Shown piece after piece: positions 1-9,140 of a DNA stretch of 41,431 nt (position 1 is its first letter; the number at the start of each line of letters is the position of its first letter). This DNA comes from Gordonia desulfuricans NBRC 100010 (GTDB lineage Bacteria; Actinomycetota; Actinomycetes; Mycobacteriales; Mycobacteriaceae), in the NCBI RefSeq assembly GCF_001485495.1, contig NZ_BCNF01000041.1, positions 1-41,431 on the forward strand. Direction: 5' to 3'. The translations under genes were made by a program, and so were the position numbers. The notes beneath the pieces are model-generated. The model saw nothing but the letters and a program-made list of their open reading frames with translations, was not told the DNA's origin and searched no databases.

Positions 1-1
1 G

Positions 2-127
2 CGCGGTTACCGGCCCGGTTCCCGGGCCGTCCGGGACCCCGGCGGCCAGGACCAACGGCGGTCCGACCCGGGCCGCTCCGGACGGGGCCGGGGTACCGAC
101 CCGGGCCGCTCCCGTGGCGGTTGGTGA
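2..127 (+). CDS. C-terminal tail of upstream gene, probably ftsW (partial)
   Basis: The window opens inside a reading frame that has no start here and stops at TGA 125-127. It would encode about 41 residues rich in Arg, Gly, Asp and Pro, with a twice-repeated DPGRS motif, ending in GGW. In Mycobacteriales the gene before murG is ftsW, the septal peptidoglycan polymerase, and its cytoplasmic tail is basic and poorly conserved. A rival frame (3-158) gives an Ala/Pro-rich tail ending 6 bases before the murG ATG; both frames have high third-position GC. I prefer the first because it avoids the rare AGG codon. The identity is inferred from gene order, not from any conserved FtsW residue. Confidence 0.4.
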   Translation, partial: RGYRPGSRAVRDPGGQDQRRSDPGRSGRGRGTDPGRSRGGW

Positions 128-164
128 ACGGCCGGCAGGCCGCCGCACAGGTGAGTGATCGACA

Positions 165-1403
165 ATGCCGCCCACGGGTGGCGGAGAAAGTGGAGTGCCG
201 GTGAACTCGGCAGCAGGGAAGGCAGAAACCGTGAACTCGGCACCGGGCGACGACACCGACGGCCGGCCGCTGTCGGTGGTGGTCGCAGGCGGCGGAACCG
301 CCGGACACATCGAACCCGCACTGGCCGTCGCCGACGCCGTGCGCCGACTGGCCCCGCATGCGCGGATCACCGCATTGGGCACCACCCGCGGTCTGGAGAC
401 CACGCTGGTCCCTGAACGCGGCTACGAGTTGTCGCTGATCCCGCCGGTGCCGCTGCCCCGCAAACCCGGACTCGAACTGGCCCGCACCCCGATGCGGCTG
501 GCCCGCTCGGTGATGGCGACCCGGCGGGTCCTCGCCGCTGTCGACGCCGACGTGGTGATCGGCTTCGGCGGCTACGTGTCCATTCCCGCCTACCTCGCCG
601 CGCAGAGTCATCTGCGCGCCCGCCGCCGGCTGCCGATCGTGATCCACGAGGCCAATGCGAGTGCCGGCATCGCCAACAAGGTCGGTGCCCGCTTCGCCGA
701 CGCCGTCCTCGCCGCCGTCGACGGCTCGGGCCTGGAGAACGCCCGGGTCGTGGGCATCCCGGTGCGTGGCCAGATCACCGAACTCGACCGGCCCGCGCTG
801 CGCGCCAAGGCCCGGCACTACTTCGGCCTCGACGAACAGGCCCCGACGCTGCTGGTGTTCGGCGGATCGCAGGGCGCCCAGCAGCTCAACGACGCCGTCG
901 CCGGTGCCGCCGACGCCCTCGGACGTGCCGGGATCGGGGTGCTGCACGCCTACGGCCCCAAGAACTCGATCGCACCGGTGTCCCCGCCGGATGCGCCCCC
1001 GTACTGCGGTGTCGGCTACCTCAAGCGGATGGACCTGGCGTATGCGGCCGCCGATCTGGTGATGTGCCGTTCGGGTGCGATGACCGTCGCCGAGGTGTCG
1101 GCGACCGGCCTGCCCGCGGTGTACGTCCCGCTGCCGCACGGCAACGGCGAACAGCGGCTCAACGCCCTGCCGGTGGTGGAGGCCGGTGGCGGCGTCCTCG
1201 TCGACAACGACGACATCACCAGCGACTGGGTGGCCCGGGAGGTGCCGGCGATGCTCGCCGACACCGAGCGGCTCGCCGCGATGTCGGTGGCCGCCTCGGG
1301 CACCGGCCACCGCGACGCGGCGACCGAGGTCGCCCAGACCGCATTGGAGCTCGCCGAGAAGTTCCACGCCGGTCACCGGCGCCGGCGGGGGAGTCGACGA
1401 TGA
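165..1403 (+). CDS. murG: MurG, UDP-GlcNAc:lipid I N-acetylglucosaminyltransferase
   Basis: MurG adds N-acetylglucosamine to lipid I on the inner face of the membrane, giving lipid II for peptidoglycan synthesis. The 412-residue product has the glycine-rich GGGTAGH loop at residues 42-48, HEANASAG at 161-168, and the C-domain GGSQGA loop at 233-238, followed by the HGNGEQ segment that contacts the donor sugar in GT28 enzymes. The length matches mycobacterial MurG, which also carries a long poorly conserved leader. ATG 165 is preceded by AGGTGAG (149-155), nine bases away; GTG 201 and GTG 231 are in-frame alternatives and lie in a small duplication. The stop overlaps the murC start (ATGA), implying translational coupling. 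Confidence 0.97.
   Translation: MPPTGGGESGVPVNSAAGKAETVNSAPGDDTDGRPLSVVVAGGGTAGHIEPALAVADAVRRLAPHARITALGTTRGLETTLVPERGYELSLIPPVPLPRKPGLELARTPMRLARSVMATRRVLAAVDADVVIGFGGYVSIPAYLAAQSHLRARRRLPIVIHEANASAGIANKVGARFADAVLAAVDGSGLENARVVGIPVRGQITELDRPALRAKARHYFGLDEQAPTLLVFGGSQGAQQLNDAVAGAADALGRAGIGVLHAYGPKNSIAPVSPPDAPPYCGVGYLKRMDLAYAAADLVMCRSGAMTVAEVSATGLPAVYVPLPHGNGEQRLNALPVVEAGGGVLVDNDDITSDWVAREVPAMLADTERLAAMSVAASGTGHRDAATEVAQTALELAEKFHAGHRRRRGSRR
201..242 (+). repeat. Duplicated 12-bp start-like segment in murG leader
   Basis: GTGAACTCGGCA occurs at 201-212 and again at 231-242, exactly 30 bases apart and in frame, so both copies read (V/M)NSA. Each is preceded by a purine-rich stretch (GTGGAG before the first, GGGAAGG before the second). 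It looks like a small in-frame duplication within the variable N-terminal leader and makes the true MurG start uncertain. Confidence 0.8.
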
Positions 1404-2926
1404 CCCAGGAGCACGTCGGGGACCTGCCCGAACACCTGCGCCGGGTCCACATGGTGGGCATCGGTGGCGCAGGGATGTCGGGTCTGGCGCGCATCCTGCT
1501 GTCGCGCGGCGGCCAGGTGTCGGGCTCGGATGCCAAGTCCGGCCGCGGCATCCTCGCGCTGCGTACCCGCGGGGCCCACATCCAGATCGGGCACTCGCCG
1601 TCGGCGCTCGACCAGATCCCGGGCGGGCCGTCGGTGGTGGTCACCACCCACGCCGCGATCCCGAAGACCAACCCCGAACTCGTCGCGGCCCGCTCCCGTG
1701 GGATCCCGGTGCTGCTGCGGCCCCGGGTGCTCGCCGAGCTGATGGCCGGATACCGCACGCTGCTGGTCGCCGGCACACACGGAAAGACCTCCACCACGTC
1801 GATGGCGGTGGTGGCGCTGCAGCACGGCGGCCTCGACCCGTCGTTCGCGATCGGCGGTGAACTCAACGAGTCCGGCACCAATGCCCACCACGGCAGCGGT
1901 GAGGTCTTCGTCGCCGAGGCCGACGAGAGCGACGGTTCGCTGCTCGAATACCGGCCGGACGTGGTGGTGGTGACCAATGTGGAGGCCGATCACCTCGATT
2001 TCTTCGGCACCGTCGAGAAGTACGTGGCCGTCTTCGACGACTTCGTCGACCGGATCCGGCCCGGCGGCACCCTGGTGGTGTGCCTCGACGACCCCGGGGC
2101 AGCGGCGCTTGCCGCACGCAGCGCCGGACCGCTCGCCGAGCGCGGGGTGGCGGTCCTCGGTTACGGCGCGCCCGAGGCCGAGGTGCCCGCGGGCGTCCGG
2201 ATGGCCGCGACGCTCGTCGACTGGTCTCCGGTGGCCGGTGGTTCGCACGTGGTGGTGCGGTTCGGTGACCCGCTCGCCGATCCGGCCGATCCGGACTCCA
2301 CGATCACCCTGAAACTGACCATCCCCGGAATCCACATGGCGCGCAATGCCATCGGTGCGACGATCGGTGCGGTCCGGGCCGGCGGCGAGCTGGCCGAGGT
2401 GGTCGCCGGGATCGAGGCCTTCGGCGGGGTGCGCCGCCGGTTCGAGTTCAAGGGCCGCGCCGACGGCGTGGAGGTGTACGACGACTACGCCCACCATCCC
2501 ACCGAGGTCGCCGCGGTGCTGACCGCCGCACGGGCGATGGTCGAGGCGCGAGACCCGGACGGGGCCGATACCGGACCTCGTGTCATCGCGGTGTTCCAGC
2601 CGCATCTGTACTCGCGGACAAAGGAATTCGCCGAGGAGTTCGCGGCATCGCTGAGCCTGGCCGACGAGGTGGTGGTGGCCGACGTCTACGGCGCACGGGA
2701 AGAACCGATCCCGGGCGTCAGCGGCGCACTGATCGTCGATCATCTCACGACGCCGGGGCATTTCGCGGCGGATCTGTCCGCACTCGCCGCGCTGCTGGCC
2801 GCGGTGGCCCGGCCGGGGGACATCGTGCTCACCCTCGGTGCCGGTGACATCACCATGCAGGGCCCGGAAATCCTTGCTGCGTTGGCCGATCGCGCGTCGG
2901 ACGAAAGCATCGTCGGGGACATCTGA
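1400..2926 (+). CDS. murC: MurC, UDP-N-acetylmuramate--L-alanine ligase
   Basis: MurC is the cytoplasmic ATP-dependent ligase that adds L-Ala to UDP-MurNAc, the first amino acid of the stem peptide. The 508-residue product has the N-terminal nucleotide-sugar loop GIGGAGMSG (20-28), the Mur-ligase P-loop [10 protein letters not shown] (125-134), the central EADESDGS segment, and the C-terminal [10 protein letters not shown] and FQPHLYSRT motifs. The start overlaps the murG stop by four bases and has a GGGGGAG ribosome site just upstream. The frame stays open upstream to about 1064, but that part is a shadow within murG. The stop overlaps the ftsQ start by one base (TGATG). The murB and ddl genes that interrupt this cluster in some bacteria are absent, as in mycobacteria. 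Confidence 0.97.
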   Translation: MTQEHVGDLPEHLRRVHMVGIGGAGMSGLARILLSRGGQVSGSDAKSGRGILALRTRGAHIQIGHSPSALDQIPGGPSVVVTTHAAIPKTNPELVAARSRGIPVLLRPRVLAELMAGYRTLLVAGTHGKTSTTSMAVVALQHGGLDPSFAIGGELNESGTNAHHGSGEVFVAEADESDGSLLEYRPDVVVVTNVEADHLDFFGTVEKYVAVFDDFVDRIRPGGTLVVCLDDPGAAALAARSAGPLAERGVAVLGYGAPEAEVPAGVRMAATLVDWSPVAGGSHVVVRFGDPLADPADPDSTITLKLTIPGIHMARNAIGATIGAVRAGGELAEVVAGIEAFGGVRRRFEFKGRADGVEVYDDYAHHPTEVAAVLTAARAMVEARDPDGADTGPRVIAVFQPHLYSRTKEFAEEFAASLSLADEVVVADVYGAREEPIPGVSGALIVDHLTTPGHFAADLSALAALLAAVARPGDIVLTLGAGDITMQGPEILAALADRASDESIVGDI

Positions 2927-3624
2927 TGAGGCTGGTGCCGCAGCGCCGCCGGACGCGCATCCTGGTGGGCACCGTCACCACGGTGGTCATCGTGGTGGCG
3001 CTGGTGCTGGTCGCCTATCTCACCCCGCTGATGTCGGTGCGCAACACCGAGATCACGGGCAACCACACGATTCCCGGGATGACCATCCTCGGTGCGGCCG
3101 ACGTCGCGCAGGGGACCCCGCTGCTGCAGGTCGACACCGAGGCGGTGGCGCGGCGGGTCGCCGACATCCCGTCGGTGGAATCGGCTCGCGTGCAACGGGG
3201 TTATCCGTCGACACTGGAGATCGGCATCGTCGAGCGCACCCCGGTGGCGGTGGTGACCGAGGGCGACAAGCTGCACGTACTCGACCGGTTCGGCGTCGGC
3301 TACCTCACCTACAACGCGCAGTCGGCGCCACCGGAGATCAAGAAGCTGCCGGTGTTCCACACGGCCACACCGGGTCCCGCCGACCCCACCACCAAGGCCG
3401 CGCTCGGGGTGGTCGCCGGGCTGCCGGTCGACATCAAGGTTCTGGTGAAGACGGTGAACGCGTCGTCGCCGGTGGGAATCGAGTTCGGGCTCACCGGGAA
3501 TCGCACCGTGGTGTGGGGTGACGACTCGCAGGGGGCGGAGAAAGCGCGCACCCTGGAATACCTGTTGACGCGCAAGGCAACCGAGTACAACGTGTCGAGC
3601 CCCAATTTCCCGGCGTACAAATGA
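2926..3624 (+). CDS. ftsQ: FtsQ, divisome membrane protein with POTRA domain
   Basis: FtsQ is a single-pass membrane protein that links early and late divisome proteins (FtsL/FtsB). The 232-residue product has about 10 basic cytoplasmic residues, one membrane segment at roughly 11-32, a POTRA domain beginning at VRNTEITGNHTI (about 38-105), and the FtsQ/DivIB beta domain, ending in YNVSSPNFPAYK, which resembles the usual family C-terminus. It is shorter than the M. tuberculosis protein (about 314 residues) mainly because the N-terminal cytoplasmic tail is short; the extracytoplasmic part looks complete. It is coupled to murC by a one-base overlap. About 250 untranslated bases separate it from ftsZ. 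Confidence 0.92.
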   Translation: MRLVPQRRRTRILVGTVTTVVIVVALVLVAYLTPLMSVRNTEITGNHTIPGMTILGAADVAQGTPLLQVDTEAVARRVADIPSVESARVQRGYPSTLEIGIVERTPVAVVTEGDKLHVLDRFGVGYLTYNAQSAPPEIKKLPVFHTATPGPADPTTKAALGVVAGLPVDIKVLVKTVNASSPVGIEFGLTGNRTVVWGDDSQGAEKARTLEYLLTRKATEYNVSSPNFPAYK

Positions 3625-3788
3625 CGGTGTGCACTTTTCCGGAAATGCTTTCGGCGGCGTCTTCCCACGCTTTCCTGTGCCGTCGCGCGCGTTTTTCGGG
3701 TCGCGACGGGCATTTTCGGCAACAGCGTGGACACGACTTGGCGACACGCCGAGGGCGTTGCTGGCCCAGCGGGGTATGGGTGCATAGC

Positions 3789-3850
3789 TTGAAACCCAAC
3801 ATCAAGTACTTGACATAACTCTATATCTATGGTTGAGGTTTAGGGTTTTT
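3789..3850 (+). promoter_or_regulatory. Likely ftsZ promoter region
   Basis: The 251-base gap between ftsQ and ftsZ holds a clearly AT-richer stretch just upstream of ftsZ. A perfect TTGACA lies at 3810-3815, followed by TAACTCTATATCTATGG and TTTAGGG; no hexamer at 17 bases is a convincing -10. A second reading uses TTGAAA (3789-3794) as -35 and CATAAC (3814-3819) as -10, with a long spacer. The exact start cannot be assigned. A ribosome site AAGGAAGGCGAG precedes ATG 3876. I see nothing else in 3625-3788. Confidence 0.5.
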
Positions 3851-3875
3851 TCGAACGACAAGGAAGGCGAGCGTC

Positions 3876-5051
3876 ATGACGCCACCGCACAACTACCTGG
3901 CCGTGATCAAGGTCGTCGGCATCGGCGGCGGCGGCGTCAATGCCGTGAACCGCATGATCGAGCAGGGACTCAAGGGTGTCGAGTTCATCGCGATCAACAC
4001 CGACGCCCAGGCGTTGCTGATGAGCGATGCCGACGTCAAGCTCGACGTCGGTCGTGACTCGACCCGCGGTCTCGGTGCCGGCGCCGACCCCGAGGTGGGT
4101 CGCCGGGCCGCCGAGGACGCCCGCGACGAGATCGAGGAGCTCCTCAAGGGCGCCGACATGGTCTTCGTGACCGCCGGTGAGGGTGGCGGCACCGGCACCG
4201 GCGGTGCACCGGTCGTCGCGTCCATCGCCCGCAAGCTCGGCGCGCTGACCGTCGGTGTGGTCACCCGTCCGTTCGCCTTCGAGGGCAAGCGGCGCGGCAA
4301 CCAGGCCGAGGCCGGCATCACCGCGCTGCGCGAGTCCTGCGACACCCTGATCGTCATCCCCAACGACCGGCTGCTGCAGCTCGGCGACGCCCAGGTGAGC
4401 CTGATGGACGCCTTCCGCAGCGCCGACGAGGTGCTCCTCAACGGTGTCCAGGGCATCACCGACCTGATCACCACCCCCGGTCTGATCAACGTCGACTTCG
4501 CCGACGTCAAGGGAGTGATGAGCGACGCCGGCAGTGCCCTGATGGGTATCGGTTCGGCCCGCGGCGAGGAGCGCGCCCGCAAGGCCGCCGAGTCGGCCAT
4601 CAACTCGCCACTGCTCGAGGCGTCCATGGAGGGTGCGCGCGGCGTGCTCATCTCCATCGCCGGCGGCAGCGACCTGGGTCTGTTCGAGATCCACAATGCG
4701 GCGACGCAGGTCCAGGAGGCGGCCCACGAGGACGCCAACATCATCTTCGGCACCGTGATCGACGACAACCTCGGCGACGAGGTCCGTGTCACCGTCATCG
4801 CGGCCGGCTTCGACGGCGGCAGCCCGCGCAAGCGTGCCGACGCCCCGGCGGCCGCCGCCGGTCCGGGCAAGGTCGGTGCCGGGCAGGCCGGCTCGGTCGC
4901 GGCCGCGCCGAAGAACGATCCGCTGTTCGGTGACATGCCGGCCGGCAAGGGCGATCCGTTCGCCGCCGAGGCCGCGCCGGAGCGGCCGCGCCGCAACAGC
5001 GTGACCATCGACGACGACGACGTCGACGTCCCGTCGTTCATGAAGCGCTGA
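3876..5051 (+). CDS. ftsZ: FtsZ, tubulin-like cell division GTPase
   Basis: FtsZ polymerises with GTP into the Z-ring that organises the septum. The 391-residue product has the N-terminal glycine loop [13 protein letters not shown] (15-27), the tubulin signature [12 protein letters not shown] (101-112), the T7-loop segment [11 protein letters not shown] that completes the GTPase site of the neighbouring subunit, and an acidic C-terminal tail ending in [10 protein letters not shown], the mycobacterial-type peptide that binds SepF and FtsW. A variable Ala/Pro-rich linker lies at about 315-375. Length and motifs are normal. pgeF starts two bases after the stop, so the genes from ftsZ to yggS probably share a transcript from the promoter region upstream of ftsZ. 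Confidence 0.98.
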   Translation: MTPPHNYLAVIKVVGIGGGGVNAVNRMIEQGLKGVEFIAINTDAQALLMSDADVKLDVGRDSTRGLGAGADPEVGRRAAEDARDEIEELLKGADMVFVTAGEGGGTGTGGAPVVASIARKLGALTVGVVTRPFAFEGKRRGNQAEAGITALRESCDTLIVIPNDRLLQLGDAQVSLMDAFRSADEVLLNGVQGITDLITTPGLINVDFADVKGVMSDAGSALMGIGSARGEERARKAAESAINSPLLEASMEGARGVLISIAGGSDLGLFEIHNAATQVQEAAHEDANIIFGTVIDDNLGDEVRVTVIAAGFDGGSPRKRADAPAAAAGPGKVGAGQAGSVAAAPKNDPLFGDMPAGKGDPFAAEAAPERPRRNSVTIDDDDVDVPSFMKR

Positions 5052-5052
5052 G

Positions 5053-5898
5053 ATGACCCGCTCCGAACGCACCCCGGGCGGCACGGAATCGACCACCGGT
5101 GCGGACGGGGCGGAACCCGCCGCCCGCACGCGCCGGGTGATCACCACCCGGGCCGGTGGTGTGTCCCGTGCGCCGTACGACTCGTTCAACCTCGGTGATC
5201 ATGTCGGCGACGATCCGGCCGCGGTGGGGGCCAACCGGTCCCGGCTGGCGAGTCAGATCGGTCTGCCCGACGACTCGGTCATCTGGATGGAACAGATCCA
5301 CAGCCGTAACGTGACCGTCGTCGACGACACCACGGCGCAGACCGCACCCCGCAAGGACGGGTGGATCACGCTGCCGGCCACCGATGCCCTGGTCACCACC
5401 ACCCCGGGACTGGCGCTGGCGGTGCTGTCGGCGGACTGTGTGCCGGTGCTGCTCAGCGACGACGAGGCGGGTGTGATCGCCGGGGTGCACGCCGGCCGGG
5501 TGGGTGCCCGGATCGGCATCGTGCCTGCGGTCCTGCGCGTCATGATCGGACTCGGTGCCCGACCCGAACGGATCGGTGCCTTCCTGGGACCGGCCGCGAG
5601 CGGCGAACGCTACGAGGTGCCCGACGCCATGCAGCGTGACGTCGAGGAACATCTGCCGGGCAGTGCCTGCCGTACCCGTCAGGGGACCGCGGGCCTGGAT
5701 CTGCGTGCCGGACTCCGGCGGCAACTGCTGGCCGCCGGTGTGGGTGCGGTCGCGGTGGATCCGCGCTGCACCATCACCGACGGCGCGCTGTTCAGCCACC
5801 GCAGGCAGGCCCCCACCGGCCGGCTCGCGTCGGTCATCTGGATCGACCCGGAGACCGGCCGGGCCGGAACCGATCCGGAGGGGACGCCGCAACCGTGA
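5053..5898 (+). CDS. pgeF: PgeF/YfiH-family (laccase-like) protein
   Basis: The family was long called multicopper polyphenol oxidase; members are now known as zinc-dependent purine nucleoside phosphorylases/adenosine deaminases, and E. coli PgeF acts as a peptidoglycan-editing enzyme. The 281-residue product shows the family landmarks: EQIHS, the SADCVPVLL segment with the conserved Cys, VHAG with the conserved His, and GPAASGERYEV. The usual HAGWRG motif is replaced by HAGRVGA, which may be a clade feature, so I would not infer loss of activity. A basic N-terminal extension of about 30 residues precedes the domain. The position between ftsZ and yggS is the standard mycobacterial order (Rv2149c position). 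Confidence 0.88.
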   Translation: MTRSERTPGGTESTTGADGAEPAARTRRVITTRAGGVSRAPYDSFNLGDHVGDDPAAVGANRSRLASQIGLPDDSVIWMEQIHSRNVTVVDDTTAQTAPRKDGWITLPATDALVTTTPGLALAVLSADCVPVLLSDDEAGVIAGVHAGRVGARIGIVPAVLRVMIGLGARPERIGAFLGPAASGERYEVPDAMQRDVEEHLPGSACRTRQGTAGLDLRAGLRRQLLAAGVGAVAVDPRCTITDGALFSHRRQAPTGRLASVIWIDPETGRAGTDPEGTPQP

Positions 5899-6626
5899 CC
5901 GATGCCCGGACCACCGAGCTCGCGCAACGGCTCGGCGCCGTGCGGGACCGATTGGCCGCTGCGGTCGACGCCGCGGGCCGTGCCCCCGGTGACGTGGAAC
6001 TGCTGGTGGTGACGAAGTTCTTCCCGGCCGGTGACGTTTCCCGCCTCATCGGGCTGGGGGAGCGGGAGTTCGGCGAATCGCGGGAACCGGAGGCCAGTCG
6101 CAAGATCGCCGAGATCGCCGACGAGGTCACCGCCTCCGGTGCCGTCTTCGACATGATCGGGACGGTGCAGACCAAGAAGGCCCGCACGGTCGCGCGCTGG
6201 GCCCGTTCGGTGCACTCGGTGGATCGTGACCGACTGGTCGATGCCCTCGCCCGCTCGGCGTCGGCGGCCCTCGAAGCCGGTGAGCGGTCCGACCCGCTCG
6301 GCGTGTTCGTGCAGGTCAGCCTGGACGGCGATCCGGAGCGGGGCGGTGTGGTGGAGGAGGCGCTGCCGGTGCTGGCCGAGCAGGTCGCCGGCTCCGCGGG
6401 GTTGCGGCTGCGCGGCCTGATGGCCATCACGCCCTTGTCCGGCGAGCCGCAGCACTGGATGGCCGAGCTCGCGCGTATCCGTGCGGGGTTCCTCGAGCGG
6501 TATCCGGAGGCGGACGGGCTGTCGGCGGGCATGTCCGGCGATATGGAAGTCGCCGTCGAGTACGGGTCGACATGTGTGCGTGTCGGTACCGCGATCATGG
6601 GATCGCGGCCGATACTCTCTCAGTAA
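5895..6626 (+). CDS. YggS/PROSC family PLP-binding protein
   Basis: YggS proteins bind pyridoxal phosphate and help keep PLP and amino/keto-acid pools balanced; no catalytic reaction is established. The 243-residue product is a single alanine-racemase-like TIM barrel. The PLP-binding lysine is K41 in LLVVTKFFP, and GMSGDMEVAVEYGSTCVRVGTAIMG near the C-terminus is the conserved phosphate-binding end (the usual G(M)S.D...A...G.T.VR.G..I.G). The family motif near residues 60-70 reads EFGESREPEASRK, where many members have GENRVQE. GTG 5895 overlaps the pgeF stop (GTGA), which argues for coupling. About 95 bases follow before sepF. Confidence 0.93.
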   Translation: MTDARTTELAQRLGAVRDRLAAAVDAAGRAPGDVELLVVTKFFPAGDVSRLIGLGEREFGESREPEASRKIAEIADEVTASGAVFDMIGTVQTKKARTVARWARSVHSVDRDRLVDALARSASAALEAGERSDPLGVFVQVSLDGDPERGGVVEEALPVLAEQVAGSAGLRLRGLMAITPLSGEPQHWMAELARIRAGFLERYPEADGLSAGMSGDMEVAVEYGSTCVRVGTAIMGSRPILSQ

Positions 6627-6721
6627 TCACATTGGTCACAGCAGAACCACCGAGAACAACTCACACACCGGCAACAGCTGCAACACCGCTCTAGAGCGTC
6701 GGACGACAGAGAGGCCCGCAC

Positions 6722-7504
6722 ATGACCACGATGCAGAAATTCAAGGCGTATTTCGGCATGGTGCCTCCGAGCGAGTACGAGGACGACTACCTCGACGAGC
6801 CGGGTCCTGGCCCGGTGCGCGGTGCGGCCGCCCGCGAGCGCGCCTACCGCGACGAGTACTACGGCGACGGCTCGTACCGGGACGGGGATGCCTCGTACCG
6901 CGACGGCGGGTACCGCGAGGGGTACGCATCGGAGGGATATGCGCCCGAGGGCTACGCGGAGGCCGGTTACCGCGACGCCGATCAGGGCTATGCCGACGAG
7001 CGTCGCTACGGCGGCGGCTCCTACGGACACGAGTACGCCGGTGCTCCCGAGTACACCTACGCCGGTGGTCGTCACGGTGCAGATGCGGGCCCCGAGCGGG
7101 TGCGGCCGGTCGCACGCCTCGAGCCGTTGCAGCGTTCGAGCAGTGCCACCCTGCGGGCCGCCTCGGCACCGCGATCGATCAATGCAGAGCATGGGGAGCT
7201 GGAACGAGTGTTCGCCGACGGTCCGCTGCACAAGATCACCACCTTGCGTCCGTCCGACTACAGCGAGGCCCGCACCATCGGCGAGCGTTTCCGTGACGGC
7301 AACCCGGTGATCATGGACCTGGTCAACATGAGCAACGACGACGCCAAGCGCCTCGTCGACTTCGCCGCAGGGCTGGCCTTCGCCCTGCGCGGCTCGTTCG
7401 ACAAGGTCGCCACCAAGGTCTTCCTGCTGTCACCGGCCGACATCGACGTCTCGGCCGAGGACCGGCGCAAGATCGCCGAGACCGGCTTCTACAACCAGTC
7501 CTGA
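6722..7504 (+). CDS. sepF: SepF, FtsZ-anchoring division protein
   Basis: SepF binds the FtsZ C-terminal tail and the membrane; in actinobacteria, which lack FtsA, it is the main Z-ring anchor. The 260-residue product begins MTTMQKFKAYFGMVPPSEYEDD, matching the mycobacterial N-terminal amphipathic helix. A long low-complexity middle (about 35-125) is rich in Tyr, Arg, Gly and Asp with repeated SYRDG/GYREG-like units. The conserved SepF (DUF552) domain lies at about 165-250, from HKITTLRPSDY through DLVNMSNDDAKRLVDFAAGLAFALRGS to VFLLSPADIDVS. ATG 6722 fits the family start; ATG 6731 is a second in-frame possibility. The 95-base upstream gap may carry its own promoter, but I cannot define one. 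Confidence 0.96.
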   Translation: MTTMQKFKAYFGMVPPSEYEDDYLDEPGPGPVRGAAARERAYRDEYYGDGSYRDGDASYRDGGYREGYASEGYAPEGYAEAGYRDADQGYADERRYGGGSYGHEYAGAPEYTYAGGRHGADAGPERVRPVARLEPLQRSSSATLRAASAPRSINAEHGELERVFADGPLHKITTLRPSDYSEARTIGERFRDGNPVIMDLVNMSNDDAKRLVDFAAGLAFALRGSFDKVATKVFLLSPADIDVSAEDRRKIAETGFYNQS

Positions 7505-7546
7505 ACGCACCCCGATCCGGGTTCGTTCGTCAGTCCGAACACAGCG

Positions 7547-7592
7547 CACCCGCGGTCGGCGCCGGTAGTGGGTACCGGTGCCGCCGCGGGTG
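7547..7592 (+). terminator. Strong GC hairpin between sepF and yggT
   Basis: CACCCGCGGTCGGCGCCGG (7547-7565) pairs with CCGGTGCCGCCGCGGGTG (7575-7592) with one bulged T and one mismatch around a 9-base loop. No U-run follows. It may be a rho-independent-like attenuator or an RNA-stability element that separates sepF from the weaker downstream yggT. Confidence 0.55.
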
Positions 7593-7616
7593 TCGGCTGT
7601 CAGGCACTCTTGAGAT

Positions 7617-7937
7617 GTGGCAATGCTCTTCGAAATCATCTACTACGTCCTGTTCGTGTATTGGCTCCTGCTGCTGGCGCGGCTCGTGGTGGAGTTGGTG
7701 CGGACCTTCGCGCGGGACTGGCGTCCCACCGGCATCGTGGTGGTGATCATCGAGATCGTGTTCACGCTGTCCGATCCGCCGATCAAGCTGTTGCGCCGGA
7801 TCCTCCCGCCCATCCCGCTGGGCCCGGTTCGTCTGGATCTCTCGCTGATGATCGTGATGATCGTCGTGATCATCGCGATGCAGGTGGTCAATTCCTTCCG
7901 CGCCGGTGCGGCGGTCTCGGCGCTCGGCCTGATGTGA
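7617..7937 (+). CDS. YggT family membrane protein
   Basis: This small protein (106 residues) belongs to the YggT family (Rv2146c position in mycobacteria), integral membrane proteins encoded between sepF and divIVA. Plant relatives act in thylakoid/cytochrome assembly; the bacterial role is not settled. Three hydrophobic segments are visible: about 4-24, about 36-49 and about 75-92, with the conserved DPPIKLLRRILPPI loop between the second and third. The start is GTG 7617 or ATG 7623; neither has a strong ribosome site. The last codons and stop are duplicated 20 bases downstream. Confidence 0.85.
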   Translation: MAMLFEIIYYVLFVYWLLLLARLVVELVRTFARDWRPTGIVVVIIEIVFTLSDPPIKLLRRILPPIPLGPVRLDLSLMIVMIVVIIAMQVVNSFRAGAAVSALGLM

Positions 7938-7958
7938 GAGCCCTCGGTCTGATGTGAG
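7923..7958 (+). repeat. 16-bp direct repeat over the yggT stop codon
   Basis: CTCGGCCTGATGTGAG (7923-7938), which includes the yggT stop, recurs with one mismatch at 7943-7958. The 20-base offset puts the second copy out of frame, but it again reads LGLM-stop locally. It looks like a small replication-slippage duplication. Confidence 0.75.
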
Positions 7959-8291
7959 GAGTCCTCCGGCGGGTCGGGGCGCGGGTGAAGAGAAACCCGA
8001 TCACTGCGAGCCGGAACTCCGATCACCGGGAGTCAAAGGAAGGTGGGTCGGAATCCGCGCACCGATTGACCCGCACAGTGCCGTCGGGATGTCATAGTTG
8101 AGTGACCGTTTGATTGCAGGACGACATCGACGGACTGCCGCAAACGGTTCGGATGTGACAGGATGGAACTCCAGTTACGGATTTTGACTGGTATGAATGA
8201 TCAGTGACAGTCTGTACTGGATGGCGTTCTCGTCACCTGAGATCGACTGCCAACAAGTAGAGAAGCTCGAACGACATTGAGGGGAACCGAC
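7938..8291 (+). promoter_or_regulatory. 354-base gap upstream of divIVA, probable promoter region
   Basis: No gene is visible here. The right half is less GC-rich than its surroundings and should carry the divIVA promoter. Candidates are TTGACC at 8066-8071 with CATAGT at 8093-8098 (spacer 21, long) and TTGACT at 8184-8189 with no clear -10 at 17 bases. The ribosome site GAGGGGAA lies just before ATG 8292. A separate promoter fits the high expression known for Wag31, but none can be fixed by eye. Confidence 0.35.
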
Positions 8292-9119
8292 ATGCGGCTG
8301 ACACCAGCTGATGTGCACAACGTCGCGTTCAGCAAACCGCCTATCGGTAAGCGCGGCTACAACGAGGACGAGGTCGACCAGTTCCTCGACTTCGTCGAAG
8401 CGGAGCTCGCCCGTTTGATCGATGAGAACTCGGATCTGAAGCAGCGGATCGAGGAGCTCGAAGGGGAACTCGCCGCCGCCAAGTCGGGTGCGCAGGCCGG
8501 TCCGGCGCCTTCCGAGGACCACACCCAGGTCTTCCCGATCGCGCAGCCCACCGAGCCCGTCGCCCCGCCGGCTGCTCCCGTGGCACCGGCCGTTCCCGAC
8601 GAGGATGCCCATGTCCGTGCCGCCAAGGTGCTCGGCCTGGCCCAGGAGACCGCCGACCGGCTGACCTCGTCGTCGCGCCAGGAGGCCGACACCCTGCTCA
8701 CCGATGCCCGCCAGCGTGCGGACTCGATGGTCGCCGAGGCGCAGAGCAAGTCCGAGGCGATGCTGACCGACGCCCGTCAGCGGTCGGAGGCGATCCTCGC
8801 CGACGCGCAGACCCGTTCGGAGGCCCAGGTCCGTCAGGCGCAGGAACGCGCCGACGCCCTGCAGAGCGACGCCGAGCGCAAGCATGCCGAGATCATGGGC
8901 ACCATCAACCAGCAGCGTGGTGTTCTCGAAGGTCGCATCGAGCAGCTCAAGATCTACGAGCGTGAATACCGCACCCGGCTCAAGACCTACCTCGAGTCGC
9001 AGCTCGAGGAGCTGCAGCAGCGGGGTAGTGCCGCGCCGGTGGAGAACGGACGTCCTGCGGACCAGTCCTTCTCCACGGATCCGGGCAACGGCGGTTTCAG
9101 CAGCTACTCGCAGAGCTGA
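8292..9119 (+). CDS. divIVA: DivIVA/Wag31, polar growth scaffold
   Basis: Wag31 (DivIVA) is the coiled-coil scaffold that marks the poles in actinobacteria and directs polar peptidoglycan synthesis. The 275-residue product begins [33 protein letters not shown], the canonical membrane-binding crossed N-terminal domain, followed by a short coil to about residue 60. An Ala/Pro linker comes next (about 65-110). A long coiled coil with near-repeats such as LTDARQR(A/S) and [10 protein letters not shown] runs to about 235, ending in [25 protein letters not shown] 8292, preceded by GAGGGGAA, matches the family start; an in-frame TTG 15 bases upstream is less likely. It is the last division gene of the cluster. 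Confidence 0.97.
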   Translation: MRLTPADVHNVAFSKPPIGKRGYNEDEVDQFLDFVEAELARLIDENSDLKQRIEELEGELAAAKSGAQAGPAPSEDHTQVFPIAQPTEPVAPPAAPVAPAVPDEDAHVRAAKVLGLAQETADRLTSSSRQEADTLLTDARQRADSMVAEAQSKSEAMLTDARQRSEAILADAQTRSEAQVRQAQERADALQSDAERKHAEIMGTINQQRGVLEGRIEQLKIYEREYRTRLKTYLESQLEELQQRGSAAPVENGRPADQSFSTDPGNGGFSSYSQS

Positions 9120-9140
9120 GCCGTCGAGTAAGCGGATGAC

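Noticed and set aside
3621-3818. Small gene between ftsQ and ftsZ
   Set aside because: A 65-residue frame overlaps the ftsQ stop, has atypical codon use and Cys/Arg-rich random composition, and ends in the ftsZ promoter region.
5053-5898. Inactive pgeF because HAGWRG is HAGRVGA
   Set aside because: The conserved His and Cys ligands are present, and the change may be usual in this clade, so I do not call it a pseudogene.
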